A stretch of 64,000 nt of DNA from Zychaea mexicana. Taxonomy: Eukaryota > Mucoromycota > Mucoromycetes > Mucorales > Lichtheimiaceae. The notes below the pieces were generated by a model. It was not told the origin of the DNA, made no database searches, and saw nothing but the letters and a program-made list of their open reading frames with translations. The stretch is from positions 1-64,000 of the forward strand of contig NW_026516807.1 in the NCBI RefSeq assembly GCF_025766255.1, given 5' to 3'. This document shows positions 21,320 through 31,975 of the stretch, one piece after another. Made by a program: the position numbers and the translations under genes. Position 1 is the stretch's first letter; the number at the start of each line of letters is the position of its first letter.

Positions 21320-21574
21320 CTCGCGGTATGGCCCTGGATATTCAATATTTCTATATAAAACTGTAAGAAAATAAAATACAGGTATAAATCCAAATCTATT
21401 AAGTAATACATCCTTTATATCATTTATTGTATTATTCTTCATATCTTTAATAGCTGTTCTATGATTAAATCTATGTTGCATTTCAGGCCAAGATTTATCA
21501 AGAAAAGTCCATTTATTATCAATTAAATTTTTAATTTCAATATCGAGTTGTTCAGTGTGTTGTGTTGTGTTCAT
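21320..21574 (-). pseudogene. N-terminal part of the DDE-chromodomain transposase
   Basis: It starts with ATG at 21574 (MNTTQHTEQLDIEIKNLID), giving about 85 residues of mainly helical sequence ending EYPGPYRE at the hAT insertion. It is preceded by the shared AAAATTGA block, 76 bases upstream. The sequence continues in frame at 16957 after removal of the hAT element and one CTCGCGGT. This part has no stop, so the gene was probably intact when hAT arrived. Confidence 0.6.
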
Positions 21575-21629
21575 TTTTATTTGTTGTTATGTACTTTAAA
21601 CAATCGCTCTTTTTTTTCTCGTGGGAGGC

Positions 21630-21660
21630 TACCAATATAAATAAAAAAATTCAATTTTTA
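21630..21660 (-). promoter_or_regulatory. AAAATTGA block of the DDE-chromodomain gene
   Basis: On the minus strand AAAATTGA (21658-21651) is followed by a T-run and TTTATATTGG. It precedes the ATG at 21574 and is next to the second 94-bp repeat. Confidence 0.45.
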
Positions 21661-21688
21661 TTATTTTTATTGTAAATCAATAATTAAT

Positions 21689-21782
21689 TCGGCCACTGAT
21701 GGTTATACCGATCATAGCAATTTTATTATCTATATTACAGCTAGTAGATTATAATTGGTTAGACAACTAATAGCAGGACGCC
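21689..21782 (+). repeat. 94-bp direct repeat, copy 2
   Basis: It begins TCGGCCACTGATGGTTATAC and ends ACTAATAGCAGGACGCC. Length and orientation are identical to copy 1. The early hairpin is kept with changed bases (CCA-TCAG-TGG read on the other strand). It contains TCTATATTACAG, loosely like a Rep nicking site, but this is not conserved in copy 1. Confidence 0.65.
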
Positions 21783-21839
21783 TTCCCTTCATTCCTTTAA
21801 AATAAAAACTGTATGTATTTACACTTACTTCCAAACTCT

Positions 21840-22900
21840 TCTAATTGTAACTGTTCCACCCATCTGTAAATAATGGGTGAAAGGAGGTTCAAGGAAGTAG
21901 AGGCCAACACTGTTAAGGGTTTGAGCCTATGTCTTACAGATGGTCATTGGAAAAGCCAGGCGAGCACAGAAGTGCGTGCGTTTAAACTGAATGGGGGTTG
22001 TGATGGTATTACTGATATGCAGAGGATAAGACGATGTCGCCGGTATGAGATCCAGTGGCTATTTCAGCTTCAAGTACATATCGCTGGAAAGAGCGTACAA
22101 TCAGCCGTGTCTCATCGCAGAGACCACTTTGGGTGTGCAAATTTCGCAAAAGCATGACTGGGCAACCGACTTGGGTTTTTAGCAAGTGCGGTGGGAGATT
22201 GGATGGATTCATGGAATGTAGAAGCTCTGGTGAGCATGTGCTTTGATGTACTGGATCTTCCACGGTATCAGCGCTCCGGATTACATTTACAGTGCCTGGG
22301 AAATGGCCGAGTACCAAATCATTGATTGATGTAACGTCGACATTCTTTGGAGTCAAGATGGAGCGACTGATAAGGATCCACGCGTGGTTCGTTGAGGTTA
22401 CGTAAATGGTTCTATGAGCTCGTACGTGTTGTAATATGGCATGAGCATTCGATACAGAAGCCGCACTCTGTCATCAGTGGTTGGCACCAACAGCTCAGCA
22501 CCATCACCAATGCGAAGTAAATACTGTATTGCGCAAACTCGCGAAGGTCGTTTGCGTCATTGGTGTTTGCAGCTTGTTGGACTCGCATGTTGGTTTCAAG
22601 GTGGTGGATGATGACGCTGGGCCAAATCCATGAACGATTTAAGCACTGCTGTACGATCTGCGAGCGCGAAGCTTTTGGTATCACAGGAAGGACCTCTTAT
22701 CAGGTTTTGATGCAGATACTTTACTGTATGTACTACCGCTCTATAGTAAAAGAACGCAAAGTACAAGAGAGGATACAATTGTGGATACCTGGCGAAAGTC
22801 ATCACCAAAGGCCATGACTTTTCCACCAAACGGAACATCAGCAAGAGCGGGATCGTCATGTCACATGAGATCTTGGATACTCCTGTATTTTGCATAGTGA
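21840..22900 (-). pseudogene. decayed Pif1/Helitron-type helicase
   Basis: Reading leftward, pieces in different frames keep the order of a Pif1-like helicase: VPFGGKVMAFGDDFRQVST, SQIVQQCLNRSWIWPS ... LETNMRVQQAANTND, then SMNPSNLPPHLL ... GCPVMLLRNLHTQSGLC and an EAEIATGSHTGD piece. The end QTLNSVGLYFLEPPFTH lies near 21880-21940. The NMRVQQA and VGCPVMLLRNL segments are typical of eukaryotic Helitron helicases. Multiple frameshifts and stops make it dead. The Walker A region would lie rightward of 22900 but I could not find it. The Helitron ends were not identified. Confidence 0.7.
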
Positions 22901-25160
22901 ATACGTAGATACTTGTATTCAGCGTTTTTTAAACCGATCACACTTCCCAGATGATGAAGGATCTGGAATGCGCTTCATATCGTGTTGATGACGGTTATCC
23001 CCTGGAGCCTTTTTTCAATGCGATACCCGTCTACTCACAATCTCATACATACACTGACCTGGAGCAACCACACATCTACCGTTTTGGCAGGTTATGATAG
23101 AGGCAGCAAAAGGTTTTGTGGGTCTTCCCACTCAACTCATCGCGCTTTTGAGCAATGTCCCCTGAATAAGGTCTTTGGGAGGGTTGGCATCATGTTTTAA
23201 CTTGGTATAAAACTGACGAAAGGGATTGTTTAAGGTCAGATCAAAAGTCACCATTGTTGGTCGCCCTTCTCCCAGAAGAAGAAAAGTTCAATGGAGCGTG
23301 CCAACGTGGATACTGGGAGTAGTTGCAAATGGGTGGTGAATATAGTTGAAGCGTATGGATGGATGGTAGGTCGGAAAGCACCATTGGGACAATAATGGGC
23401 GATATGGTGTCAGCGATGTGGTTGAGTATCATTTTTATACAGCCCTGCTGCGCTTGTTGTGTAAGTTAGTGAGTTTGTGTGGTTGAGGGAGCTGTGATAG
23501 CAAGACCACTTCGAAGTCTTGGGTCAGACAAAGGTGCGGTAGTAATACGTAATACTGACCGGAGACCGGTACTGTGATGAAAGAATGCCTAGTTGTCGGA
23601 GCAGTGCCATAGCCACTGTTGCTTTGGTGACTTGTTGGCTTAGGTATTGATACGTTTTAATTGTCGGCATCTGCGTGTTGTAACGTTAATAAGTAATATT
23701 GGTCGTTCGGCGATTGGCGGCTTCTGTAGATGTTGGAGGTGGTTCGATAATGGCTCATCGTCGGGATGCCTTCGATATCCAAAATCGGTGACATTTAGCA
23801 TCATCTCGAGCCGCAATGATCCTGTGAGGTTCCTCAGAAATCATATATTGTTAGGAAATTTAATATTCTCAATATTTTGAATGCAATACCAAGAGATATT
23901 ATCATCTCTAGTGCGGTTTCCTTGTAGGGCAGGTATGCAGTTTGAGATGGTGAGTATAGTAGTTGTAAGATTTACTGTAAGATTGCATGTAACCATCGTA
24001 TACAGATTTTACAAAAAGATTATGGAAGGAAGATGTAGTGCTTTTACACTTCCTGGTGGCAGATTCTTGTCCATGACTCTCGCCCACGTCACCGTTCCCA
24101 TCTCTTTCCCTACATCCACAAAGAGCAAAGAAATACATACGTTGCGGAGTAGCGTCACCCCTGGCCCTAAAACTGAATATACTTTTCTAGGCAACACCGT
24201 ACAACTCGCGGGTAACAGCACTGTCAAAGTCAAAGCGCAATTGCTCTTCTGTGGAGGCGATATTCCTGCTATAATAAAACTACTTTTAAACTTAGCTAAA
24301 TCGAGCGCAGAACCATTATAGCTTAATGAGATTTGTATCTAGTTATGTAGATACTAGTGTGGCATCCGCACACTATACATACCGGTTGTAGATTCGGGTT
24401 GTTCTAGGGCACCCACAACGGCAAGTGTCTTGTATGATTGCACCTTCTCCCCATGCATATCATGGACGTGTTCTCTTGCCTTGAGAAGATGTTTTGGGGC
24501 ATCGCCACTGGCTCGTATGGCAAGGAGAACAACCCTTTGTACTCGATACCTGCCACTTGCAAGCGGATAGGCCAGCTTATGATAGAATCTCTCTACATGA
24601 CGCTCAGTTCTTCCTCGGGTACTGTTAATGCATGGATATCACATAACATAGCGACTTTTTACCGTGCGGTCGAATAGATTTTCATCATGCGTCACATTAT
24701 CTTAACAACTGGGCTTCCCTTCATCACCAACGTGAGCGCCCAATCTGCCATCCTCTTCCTTACCACCGAGTTATCAGCTGCTAGATTATGACTGCCTCAT
24801 GATCATAGTCATGGCAATTCCGTAATCTAACTGGAGTTTCCCCTTGCAAGCTCCCCTATCCAACTGAACACATTTTAGAAACTTTATTTGCTATCATACA
24901 ATTTGAACGTCTTGCCAAAAGCATGCTTTTCGTCAACAATCTGTGTCAACAATCTGTATGTAAACAAGCAACGGTGCTCAACTCCTTCATTTTGTCACGT
25001 ACTTGGCTTGTGCTTCGGGTCAATTGGAGTTACTGCGTCTGCGTTTTTCACCAAACTACGATGACACGCATGATTCCGCGTATCAGCTTTGATAAACTCT
25101 ATCAACCGCGACACCATGGAGGGTTGGCTTGTTAGACCCAATTTTACAACAACACACTCT
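22901..25160. other. unresolved decayed repeat region
   Basis: No intact gene is recognised. Short coding-like pieces occur on the minus strand (for example FYHKLAYPLASGRYRVQRVV near 24560 and VSRLIEFIKADTRNHACH near 25080), and one plus-strand frame runs at 23881-24321. Base composition is even. It may be further decay of the helicase element or another transposon. No inverted ends were found. Confidence 0.4.
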
Positions 25161-25353
25161 CACTGTGGGAAAAAATTTGGTTAATTCTGGTCTGGTGGAT
25201 ATTGGTGAAATCTGGTTGAATCTGGTGACAACGACTAGTGGGATTGTTAAATATAATTATTTCTAGTTTTATTACAGATACAAAAAAAACTGCAAGAAAA
25301 CCAGATCGGTCACCCTGGTTATTTCTGGTAATTTCTTGTAAAGTATACTCAAC

Positions 25354-25856
25354 TTAAGCGGGTTTGTCAGCGTGCATTTTCGTAGCATGCTCTTGGAACA
25401 TTGAACCTTTGCATGATACGCCAAAGGCGCATGTCACGTATGACATTTTCAGGTATGGATGTCGAATTAGAAACATCATGGAAGATGGTATTGTCATTGA
25501 TATCCTTGATTCGTTATTGCTAGAGTTGTTGTCTACTTCTGCGCAAAAGTCGTCCATATCAAAGGCCAGATCATCGCTGGTGTCGCTTTCTCTGGATGAA
25601 CCACTATCGTCAAGTAAGCTTATCTGTTCTTCATCGACATCCATATATATTGTTTTGCTACTATTATAAACAGGTTCATTGTGATGCACAATGTCAGAAT
25701 AAAAGCGGTCTGCTGTTGTAGATTATTTAAGCTTGTAGCATTTGGTGGTGTAGAGCTTTCTTGTCGGCTATTATTGTTGGTGGGCTTAAGCAAGTTCGCA
25801 TTTCGGCATAATGTTTGTTTTTGGTATAAATTTAGAGTGCACTTTGGGCAAATCAT
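25354..25856 (-). pseudogene. Cys-cluster/acidic protein gene of the CACTGTGG element
   Basis: It starts MICPKCTLNLYQ at 25856; the CPKC pair suggests a zinc site. A Ser/Asn/Gln-rich spacer follows. Near 25670-25690 the frame shifts by one, after which an acidic Ser/Asp-rich region (DDSGSSRESDTSDDLAFD) and a Cys/His-containing tail (CAFGVSC ... QEHATKMH) end at 25354. The tail resembles half of a C2H2-like site. No family is recognised. The gene diverges from 26044-27559 with about 190 bases between the start codons, a likely shared promoter. The frameshift could instead be an unrecognised intron. Confidence 0.4.
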
Positions 25857-26043
25857 GTTGAGAAGTTAAAGAAACAATACCCTTCAATCAGTTTTATTAT
25901 ATTTTTATTTAGTACGCACGTCCTATGACTAAATGCGTGTACCTGCATTTGCATACATATTTTAATTGATGCCAATTCTCTTGAGTTATGTGCCCCTTTT
26001 TTCTACATTTCTTTCTCATTTTCAACCCGTAGAACCACGAACG

Positions 26044-27559
26044 ATGTACACACAAGACTACGAATCATCCTTGGACGAGCCCATGGTACTCAATGAACAA
26101 GACCAGTATTCAGTCTTATGTAGCCGCATAGACGAACTTGATGAACGTCAGCAGCGTATAGAAGTGATCTGCGCTGAGATATTGGAGGTGTTGAAATCAA
26201 ATAACAGCCAGCAGCAACCAGTTGAAGAGGCAGCAACTACAGCCAATAGCACGGTCGATTGGATAAAGGAGCCTAAGACACATAATATCAAGAAGGAGCA
26301 TGTCATGCACCTGGTTATACAGCAATCAGGTGGATTGGAGGGAGCAGCTGCCGAGTTAACCATCGCCAATGGATATGCTGACAAAAAGCGTCGTCAAGGA
26401 GCCATATCAAGATTGAAAGATGAACTTCCGTGCTCCAGAGAAGAGCAGAGAAGAGGCAAAAAAATTCCGTTGAAATTGATCAAGCAATCCTTGGTTGATA
26501 AATACATCAACGAGGTAGAGCAGCTTGCTGTAAAACATGCTAGAGTACCATTGGACCGTTGCGTCAACCATTGGGGTGCTCGTCATTTTGTATGATGCAT
26601 ATCACCTTAAACCGACAAAATTTTATTTTGTTGCAATTTCATTTTTCAAGTCCCGATTCCAAAAATGGCTTAGACCTGGTACCGTACATAGCACTGACGC
26701 ATTGTACACTTGGATAATGTTTACTTAAACGCCCTGTAAACAAATAGGCCCACCTCTCATCATTTTTCTTGACTATGTAGTCTCGCGTTCGTCTTCAGAA
26801 TACACATATAACAAGCTTATAGTATGAGCTACACGGACTTCTAGTCACTAGTAACCCTATTTAATCTGATTCAATTTAGAGTTGCTTTATCACACATGGG
26901 GTCGTTGGCTCGCTGCTGTCACTGTGGCCGTTGTGGGAAAATATCCTGGCAGCGAAGCATGCATCATGTATTATCATATCCACAATGTAATCCACAAACA
27001 AACAAGACAGCAGATGCTCCAACCTTTACTACTTACTGCTCTTGAAAGGGCTTGAAGTGACTTTACTCTAAACTTGAGTATCCTTTTAGTATCTCTGATA
27101 GTATACCGATGGAGCAACGGGTGAGCGAACTTCAACACAATATAAGCTATAAGAGATAGCGAAATAGTAACAAAATTATATGATTGTTGAGAACGCTGCT
27201 CTTTGTTGGTTATTCAATAAAGGGAAAAAGGCTAACTGTATATGGCAACCAGTGCTATAGAAAAGTGCTGCAATTTGGGGCTGACTCCGCTTAACATCCT
27301 CTTCTTTTGAACTCTTCTGCGTGTTCAAAAGAACGATTGACGTGAATCTCTTCCACGAATTATATTCTAAAGATGCTACTTCATATGGTTCGTAAAGTTA
27401 AAAGTAGAAGACTATGTGTCCAAGGAAGTAGTAAGATTTCAAAAAAATTCGAAAATTTTGTCGGTTTAAGGTGATATGCATCATACGTCAAGCGTGGCGA
27501 AACTTTACCAAAAGTGGCGACGATGACGGCAACTCGCGTAAAGAAACGCAAAGGCAATG
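26044..27559 (+). pseudogene. unrecognised coiled-coil protein gene split by a MITE
   Basis: The frame runs from ATG 26044 (MYTQDYESSLDEP) to 26590, and after the MITE resumes at 27486 to TGA at 27557-27559. Removing the MITE and one TA keeps the frame (RHFV then RQAWRNF). The ancestral protein had about 207 residues. It has an acidic start, a heptad-like region (LDERQQRIEVICAEILEVL), a Ser/Thr-rich linker, and a helical basic domain (MHLVIQQSGGLEGAAAELTIANG ... LKLIKQSLVDKYINEVEQL) that could bind DNA. Split as it is, translation would stop at the MITE border. No known family is assigned. Confidence 0.5.
26593..27483. mobile_element. non-autonomous Tc1/mariner-type MITE (0.89 kb)
   Basis: Inverted ends of about 32 bp start TGATGCATATCACCTTAAAC. 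TA flanks at 26591-26592 and 27484-27485. There is no coding frame of note. The inner part of the ends (CCGACAAAATTTT) resembles the ends of element B, suggesting mobilisation by a related transposase. Confidence 0.85.
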
Positions 27560-28244
27560 AGAAAAGTCATTTATTACCTTGCCTTTTCGTTTTTGCTTGA
27601 GACTGCTTTATAAATGTAGCCAACAACAAAAGACGCCGCCAAAAGATAAGCAACAAGAAAGAGGCGGTAAGGGAAAAAAAACGAACAACACCGATTTCGC
27701 GTGGCCGCAAGTCGAAAACGGCACGGCATTCATAACTCTAAGTGTTTTGATAAGCTGAAGAATGACCAACCATAGCAATAGCAGTTAATTCATTGTCAAT
27801 ACCACATGGATTATGCACGAATGTATATAGATATGACTTTATAATATATCCGCCTCTCTTGTCCCTCATCCTTAACAGTGCATTATTGTACGATCAATCA
27901 CACAACAAGAAGAACGCCTCGCGTTATTGAATATAAACAGAAATAGCTAGAAATAAATAGCTACACTATCATAAAACCGCTCAGAAGTTAAATAGCATTT
28001 CCTGGTTGTTCTTGGTTTCTTTTATTCTGATGAAATCTGGTACTATATGGTTATTTGTATTCTGATGCTATCTGGTCTTTTATGGTTTTATTCTTTCTGA
28101 TGAATTCTGATTGTTCGTGTTCCTGGTTTTCACTGGTGAAATCTGGTTATTTATGGTCCTGCTGGTGATTACTGGTCAATTCTGGTTCTGGTTAATTCTG
28201 GTTATTTACCTTATAAATAACCAGAACCAAAATTAACCACAGTG

Positions 28245-28968
28245 CTCTGCGGGTGCGTTGGCTCGAACCGACTTTTCACCTATTACCCGCGTTATTAAAT
28301 ACTACCGCTTGTCTATGTCATCATATACTAGCTGTCTTCAACAACCTATGTGGATCCGCGCTTTCCTTCGGGTTTCGCCGCAGCTCGCAACATGCCTTTA
28401 GAACCTAGCCAAATGGTATACCTTTTGTATAAGGCCACCGATCGAATCCCATTTGAATATAGGCTTTCTGATAGCCTCTCAGCTACAACCGCATTACATC
28501 TACCTTTTGAACTGTATCTAGGCACCCACCATCAGTAACGACAAGCACCGGCGTCTCCGCATTATGCAGGTCGCTGATCTCTTTGTTTTCTACCACAACC
28601 TGGGGCACATCCGCCATCGTGCGCCTGCTGATGAAATCTTTCGAGAAATTCTTACTGTAAATCATTGTGAAAACACATACCTTTCATGAAGTTTTCTCAT
28701 CCGGATCATTAGATGTTATCTCATATTCTTCCATGTCCCAATTCCCCGTAGTACTGGCATCTTTTCTCCCAGAAATTAACGGTAATTTATAACACAGCAT
28801 AATGCATGAAGCAAGTGAAAGTTTTTACAAGGGCTATTTAATAAATACAGATTTATATTTAACGGGCGTATGGTGTACATACACTACATAGATATACATG
28901 ATTACATAATGTAAACAAAAGAAGAAAAGAGGACATTAATATATTAAAGCTACTGTACCACATACATT
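28245..28968. other. intergenic, with a short coding-like fragment
   Basis: On the minus strand a short frame at about 28510-28665 (RRTMADVPQVVVENKEISDLHNAETPVLVV) has gene-like codon use, but I do not recognise it and find no continuation. A GGTTCGAGCC box occurs near 28265 on the minus strand without a tRNA fold around it. Otherwise nothing is seen. The segment after 28840 is the AT-rich 3' flank of the OPT gene. Confidence 0.4.
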
Positions 28969-31871
28969 TTAGCATTCAGCACAAATGTTCGATGCGTTCG
29001 CTCCTGCTAGTGGACAATTGTCAAAAGTGGAATAAGCACCCCAGTTGGCAGCATTTCCATTACCCCACCAATCTGGGGTGTAACCGGATCCCATGACAAC
29101 GCCAAAGATGATCAGGGCGGAAATAGCAACGCCTGAATCAAAAGCAGCAGAAGTAATGTAATTATACTTGGACCACCACTCGTGACGGTATCGGCGAAGC
29201 CAGAACATAAAGACAAACCCAGCAGCGCACCATGCGGAAAAGTTGAGCGGAACGGCGGGAGGCATCATTCCTGTGGCGTTCAAGATCAAAGGAATATGGA
29301 CATATTTAAGCCATTGAACTTGAGGGAACTTCTTGTGGGCGAGCCAGAATGGAACAGGAAGCAAGAAACCAATTAAAAAGAACCACAGCATCGAGCTATA
29401 GACAGATTCATTGCCAAACATCTTGGCTGGACTGATGGTACCCCAGATGATCGATGCAGAGTAGAAAGTGTGTGCGGAAGGGCAGGTGAATGGATAGGCT
29501 TCCTCAGTACAAATATTAGGCACGGAATCCATGAGCCAGCGTGCTGTAACAAGGTTCATCAAACCACCGAGCAAAGTGCCAACGACTTGAACATAAAACA
29601 TGGCCTTGGGAGGGATCTTGGTATAATGGCCAAGTTTCAAATCGCTTGTAAACGTCAAAGCCTACGTAAATACGATAACGTTAGCAACAAATCTAGCTTT
29701 CTATGTATTATCGATTAGTCTGCTTATAATTTTATACCTGAAACATGGAAATGTAACCATAGGTCTTGAATCTATTATTTGAAAAGAAAATTACATCGTA
29801 TTAATGGAACTGCCGCTCGAAAATTCAAAACCTAATGCTACTTACGTGACATTGGCAATGGGACGACCGGGGAGAGCAAAGCCGATGATGAACTCGGTAA
29901 TAACGTTCAAGCCAGGTTGCTCTAAAAGATTTGGCAAACAAAAACATCAAGAAAAATGAGCACCCTTCCAATGTTATATTCAAATCTCTTTAACAGAAAA
30001 GGAGAAACAATTAACTCACGGTTGCTGAGGGCTTGAACAATGCCGATTGGCAAGACAAAGATACCGGCGAGAGCCATGGCAAGGAACATACCCCACCATG
30101 GGAGCTGCATGGGCCAGCAATACAGCACAGCAAAGGAAACGCCGAATGCTATCAAGAACAAGGCGCCATACCACCAGTGAGGCACTTCGGGATAAGCGCG
30201 CATGAGCTTTCCGTGAATATCCATATCTTCATTGCGCGAGCGCTTGTATTGTTGGATGATATCCTTGCCGTGATACAATGCAGTGTGCGACAAGACGGCG
30301 GTCAGGCCAGCAAAACCAATGCCGTACGTAAAGGCAAAGAAACTGCTCATGTACATGGGACCGTATTCCTCGTAAGCAGTTTCGTTCAATGTATTCTCTG
30401 GAGTCAGCACCATATTGTTGTCCCAGAGTTCGCCATCCTTGGTGAATAGAGAAGAGGTAATGATGGGGAATTTTTGTGCGTCCCAGACGTTTGTGTAGTA
30501 AAGAGCAGGTACTATGACCCATGCAATAACAATGAAACCAACGGTAATGTTGGCAATGCACCACCAGGGTACAACGAGAGGAGAAAGCAAATATGATACA
30601 ATAGTGGACCAGTCGAATGACACGGCCAGCATGCCGAGGCCACTGTAACCTCCGGTAAGTTGAGCCAAGACGCGGTTATCTTTGTTAATCCAGCACGCCC
30701 AGCTGAAGAACGTGAGGATCTGGAAGAAGTAACCGGGCAACCAATAGTATCTACGATAGAAGATAAATTAAAGTTGTTGGTCGGCTTCATTAAACTCTCC
30801 TACTATACATTTGGCAACTGTACTTACACAAACATGCCAACGAAACAGTAGCTGAACCATCGAAGGCGGGTTGGGCCGGTCCAAGATTCACTAGAAAAAA
30901 CAAGTACTATGATTTAGCATTCAACACAATTCAGTGAAGAGTATATACAACAACTTACCCTTCAGGAACGTGGAATGTTCGGAAAAGCGAGATGTTGGCC
31001 AAGTTGGTAGGCCATACCATGCTTGGAGGATACACCAAGAATTTTCGGACAAGGCCGGCCATACCGTAGCCAATAAGCTGTACACATGAGGTGTATAGTC
31101 TCGTAAGCAACATTGCTGCTGTTTCGATTTATGCAAGTAGTTGATCATATACTACTATTATTTTACCTGAGTAGTCCAAGTGAGAAGCAAACCACCTCCC
31201 CAACCGATATCTTGGTCGTACCAGAGCTTCTGGATGGTTATGACATCGATGGAGTAGGCAGTAACGTAACTGCAGTTGGCCATGACTGTGATCAATACAT
31301 GCTCTTTCATGTTGAACGGGCCCGGGTTGAAAAAGCGGGATTTGGGGATAACCTTCTCCATAAACTTGGCAAACGGATAGCTGACCAATTGAATAATCAG
31401 CGGGGTCAAAGTCTGGTGACACGCGTCACGGCATATGTCAGTGCTTGCGCTTCATCATTTTCATTCATTGAGATCTGGAAATTAAACCAAGACTTACCAT
31501 AGCATTCTTACGGTACCAGAAGAACTGGTTGACGAATGCAAGCAGTGCGGTAAAAATTATGGCGAGTAACCACATACGGAATGTATAGACGGGCAAGGTC
31601 GGATCATCCGTGCTGAAAGAAAAATATTCGTTGTCTTAATAAGTGCTTCCACTGTATATTATTCTGTAAAGATCAAAGGAAAGAAGGAGATGGCTGGGAC
31701 AGCTTACTTTGGCACGACAAGTCTGACTTCTTCGATGGGAGAGTCCTCGTCGTCCTCGATGTGGGCGGCGATCGGCTCGACATCGTAAGTGTCGCTGTAC
31801 TTTTCGTTCACAATGCTCGATTTGTCGATGCTCTTTTCCTGAACAACTTCATGCTTCGTTTTCAAGTCCAT
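28969..31871 (-). CDS. OPT-family oligopeptide transporter, nine exons
   Basis: Exons (minus): 31871-31708, 31612-31498, 31412-31167, 31077-30959, 30890-30828, 30750-30020, 29921-29846, 29771-29738 and 29661-28969, all with GT-AG introns and consistent phases, giving 746 residues. The acidic cytosolic N-terminus (about 55 residues) is followed by many hydrophobic segments. Family signatures are present: NPGPFNMKEH near residue 122, TEFIIGFALPGRP near 483 and SDLKLGHYTKIPPKAMF near 522. The family imports tri- to pentapeptides, glutathione or metal-chelate compounds by proton symport, usually at the plasma membrane; substrate cannot be told here. The C-terminus (PDWWGNG ... NICAEC) has the usual polar ending. 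Confidence 0.93.
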
Positions 31872-31975
31872 GGTGGCTGTTGTGGATTGTTGATCCCAAT
31901 TATCTGTGTAAGATGACTATGTGCTGTGCGACGACCGCGAATTAAGAGTAAAGTAGCAAAGGTACACTTGAGGTA

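Larger units (their letters stand above)
9281..21782. mobile_element. AT-rich Rep/transposase-chromodomain element, nested with two others
   Basis: This island is far richer in A+T than its surroundings. It contains a charged gene (9371-10237), a Rep-like gene (10587-11937), a charged frame (11943-12695) and a convergent DDE-chromodomain gene (pieces at 12692-13280, 16308-16957 and 21320-21574). Direct 94-bp repeats lie at 10227-10320 and 21689-21782. Subtracting the Tc1-type and hAT insertions leaves about 4,063 bp between equivalent points of the repeats. The limits are provisional: the left end is set where AT-rich coding begins, the right end at the second repeat. An integrated rolling-circle replicon and a transposon that captured Rep are both compatible with this layout. 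Confidence 0.55.
25161..28244. mobile_element. 3.1-kb element with CACTGTGG ends and divergent genes
   Basis: The left end CACTGTGGG...GGTTAATTCTGGT and the inverted right end CACTGTGGTTAATTTTGGTT match imperfectly. Both subterminal zones are full of CTGGT repeats. CTCT flanks both ends but no 8-bp duplication is evident. Inside are two divergent genes (25354-25856 minus; 26044-27559 plus, split by a MITE). No catalytic transposase is visible, so it may be an internally deleted or helper-dependent element. The superfamily is uncertain. Confidence 0.5.

Noticed and set aside
21720..21745. TCTATATTAC in repeat copy 2 as a CRESS nonanucleotide nick site
   Set aside because: Not conserved in copy 1 and not in a clear stem-loop; kept only as a remark.
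28245..28248. CTCT as a firm target duplication of the CACTGTGG element
   Set aside because: Four low-complexity bases can match by chance; no longer duplication is present.
28225..28300. Possible tRNA (GGTTCGAGCC box on the minus strand)
   Set aside because: A T-arm-like box is present, but there is no acceptor, D or anticodon arm at proper spacing.
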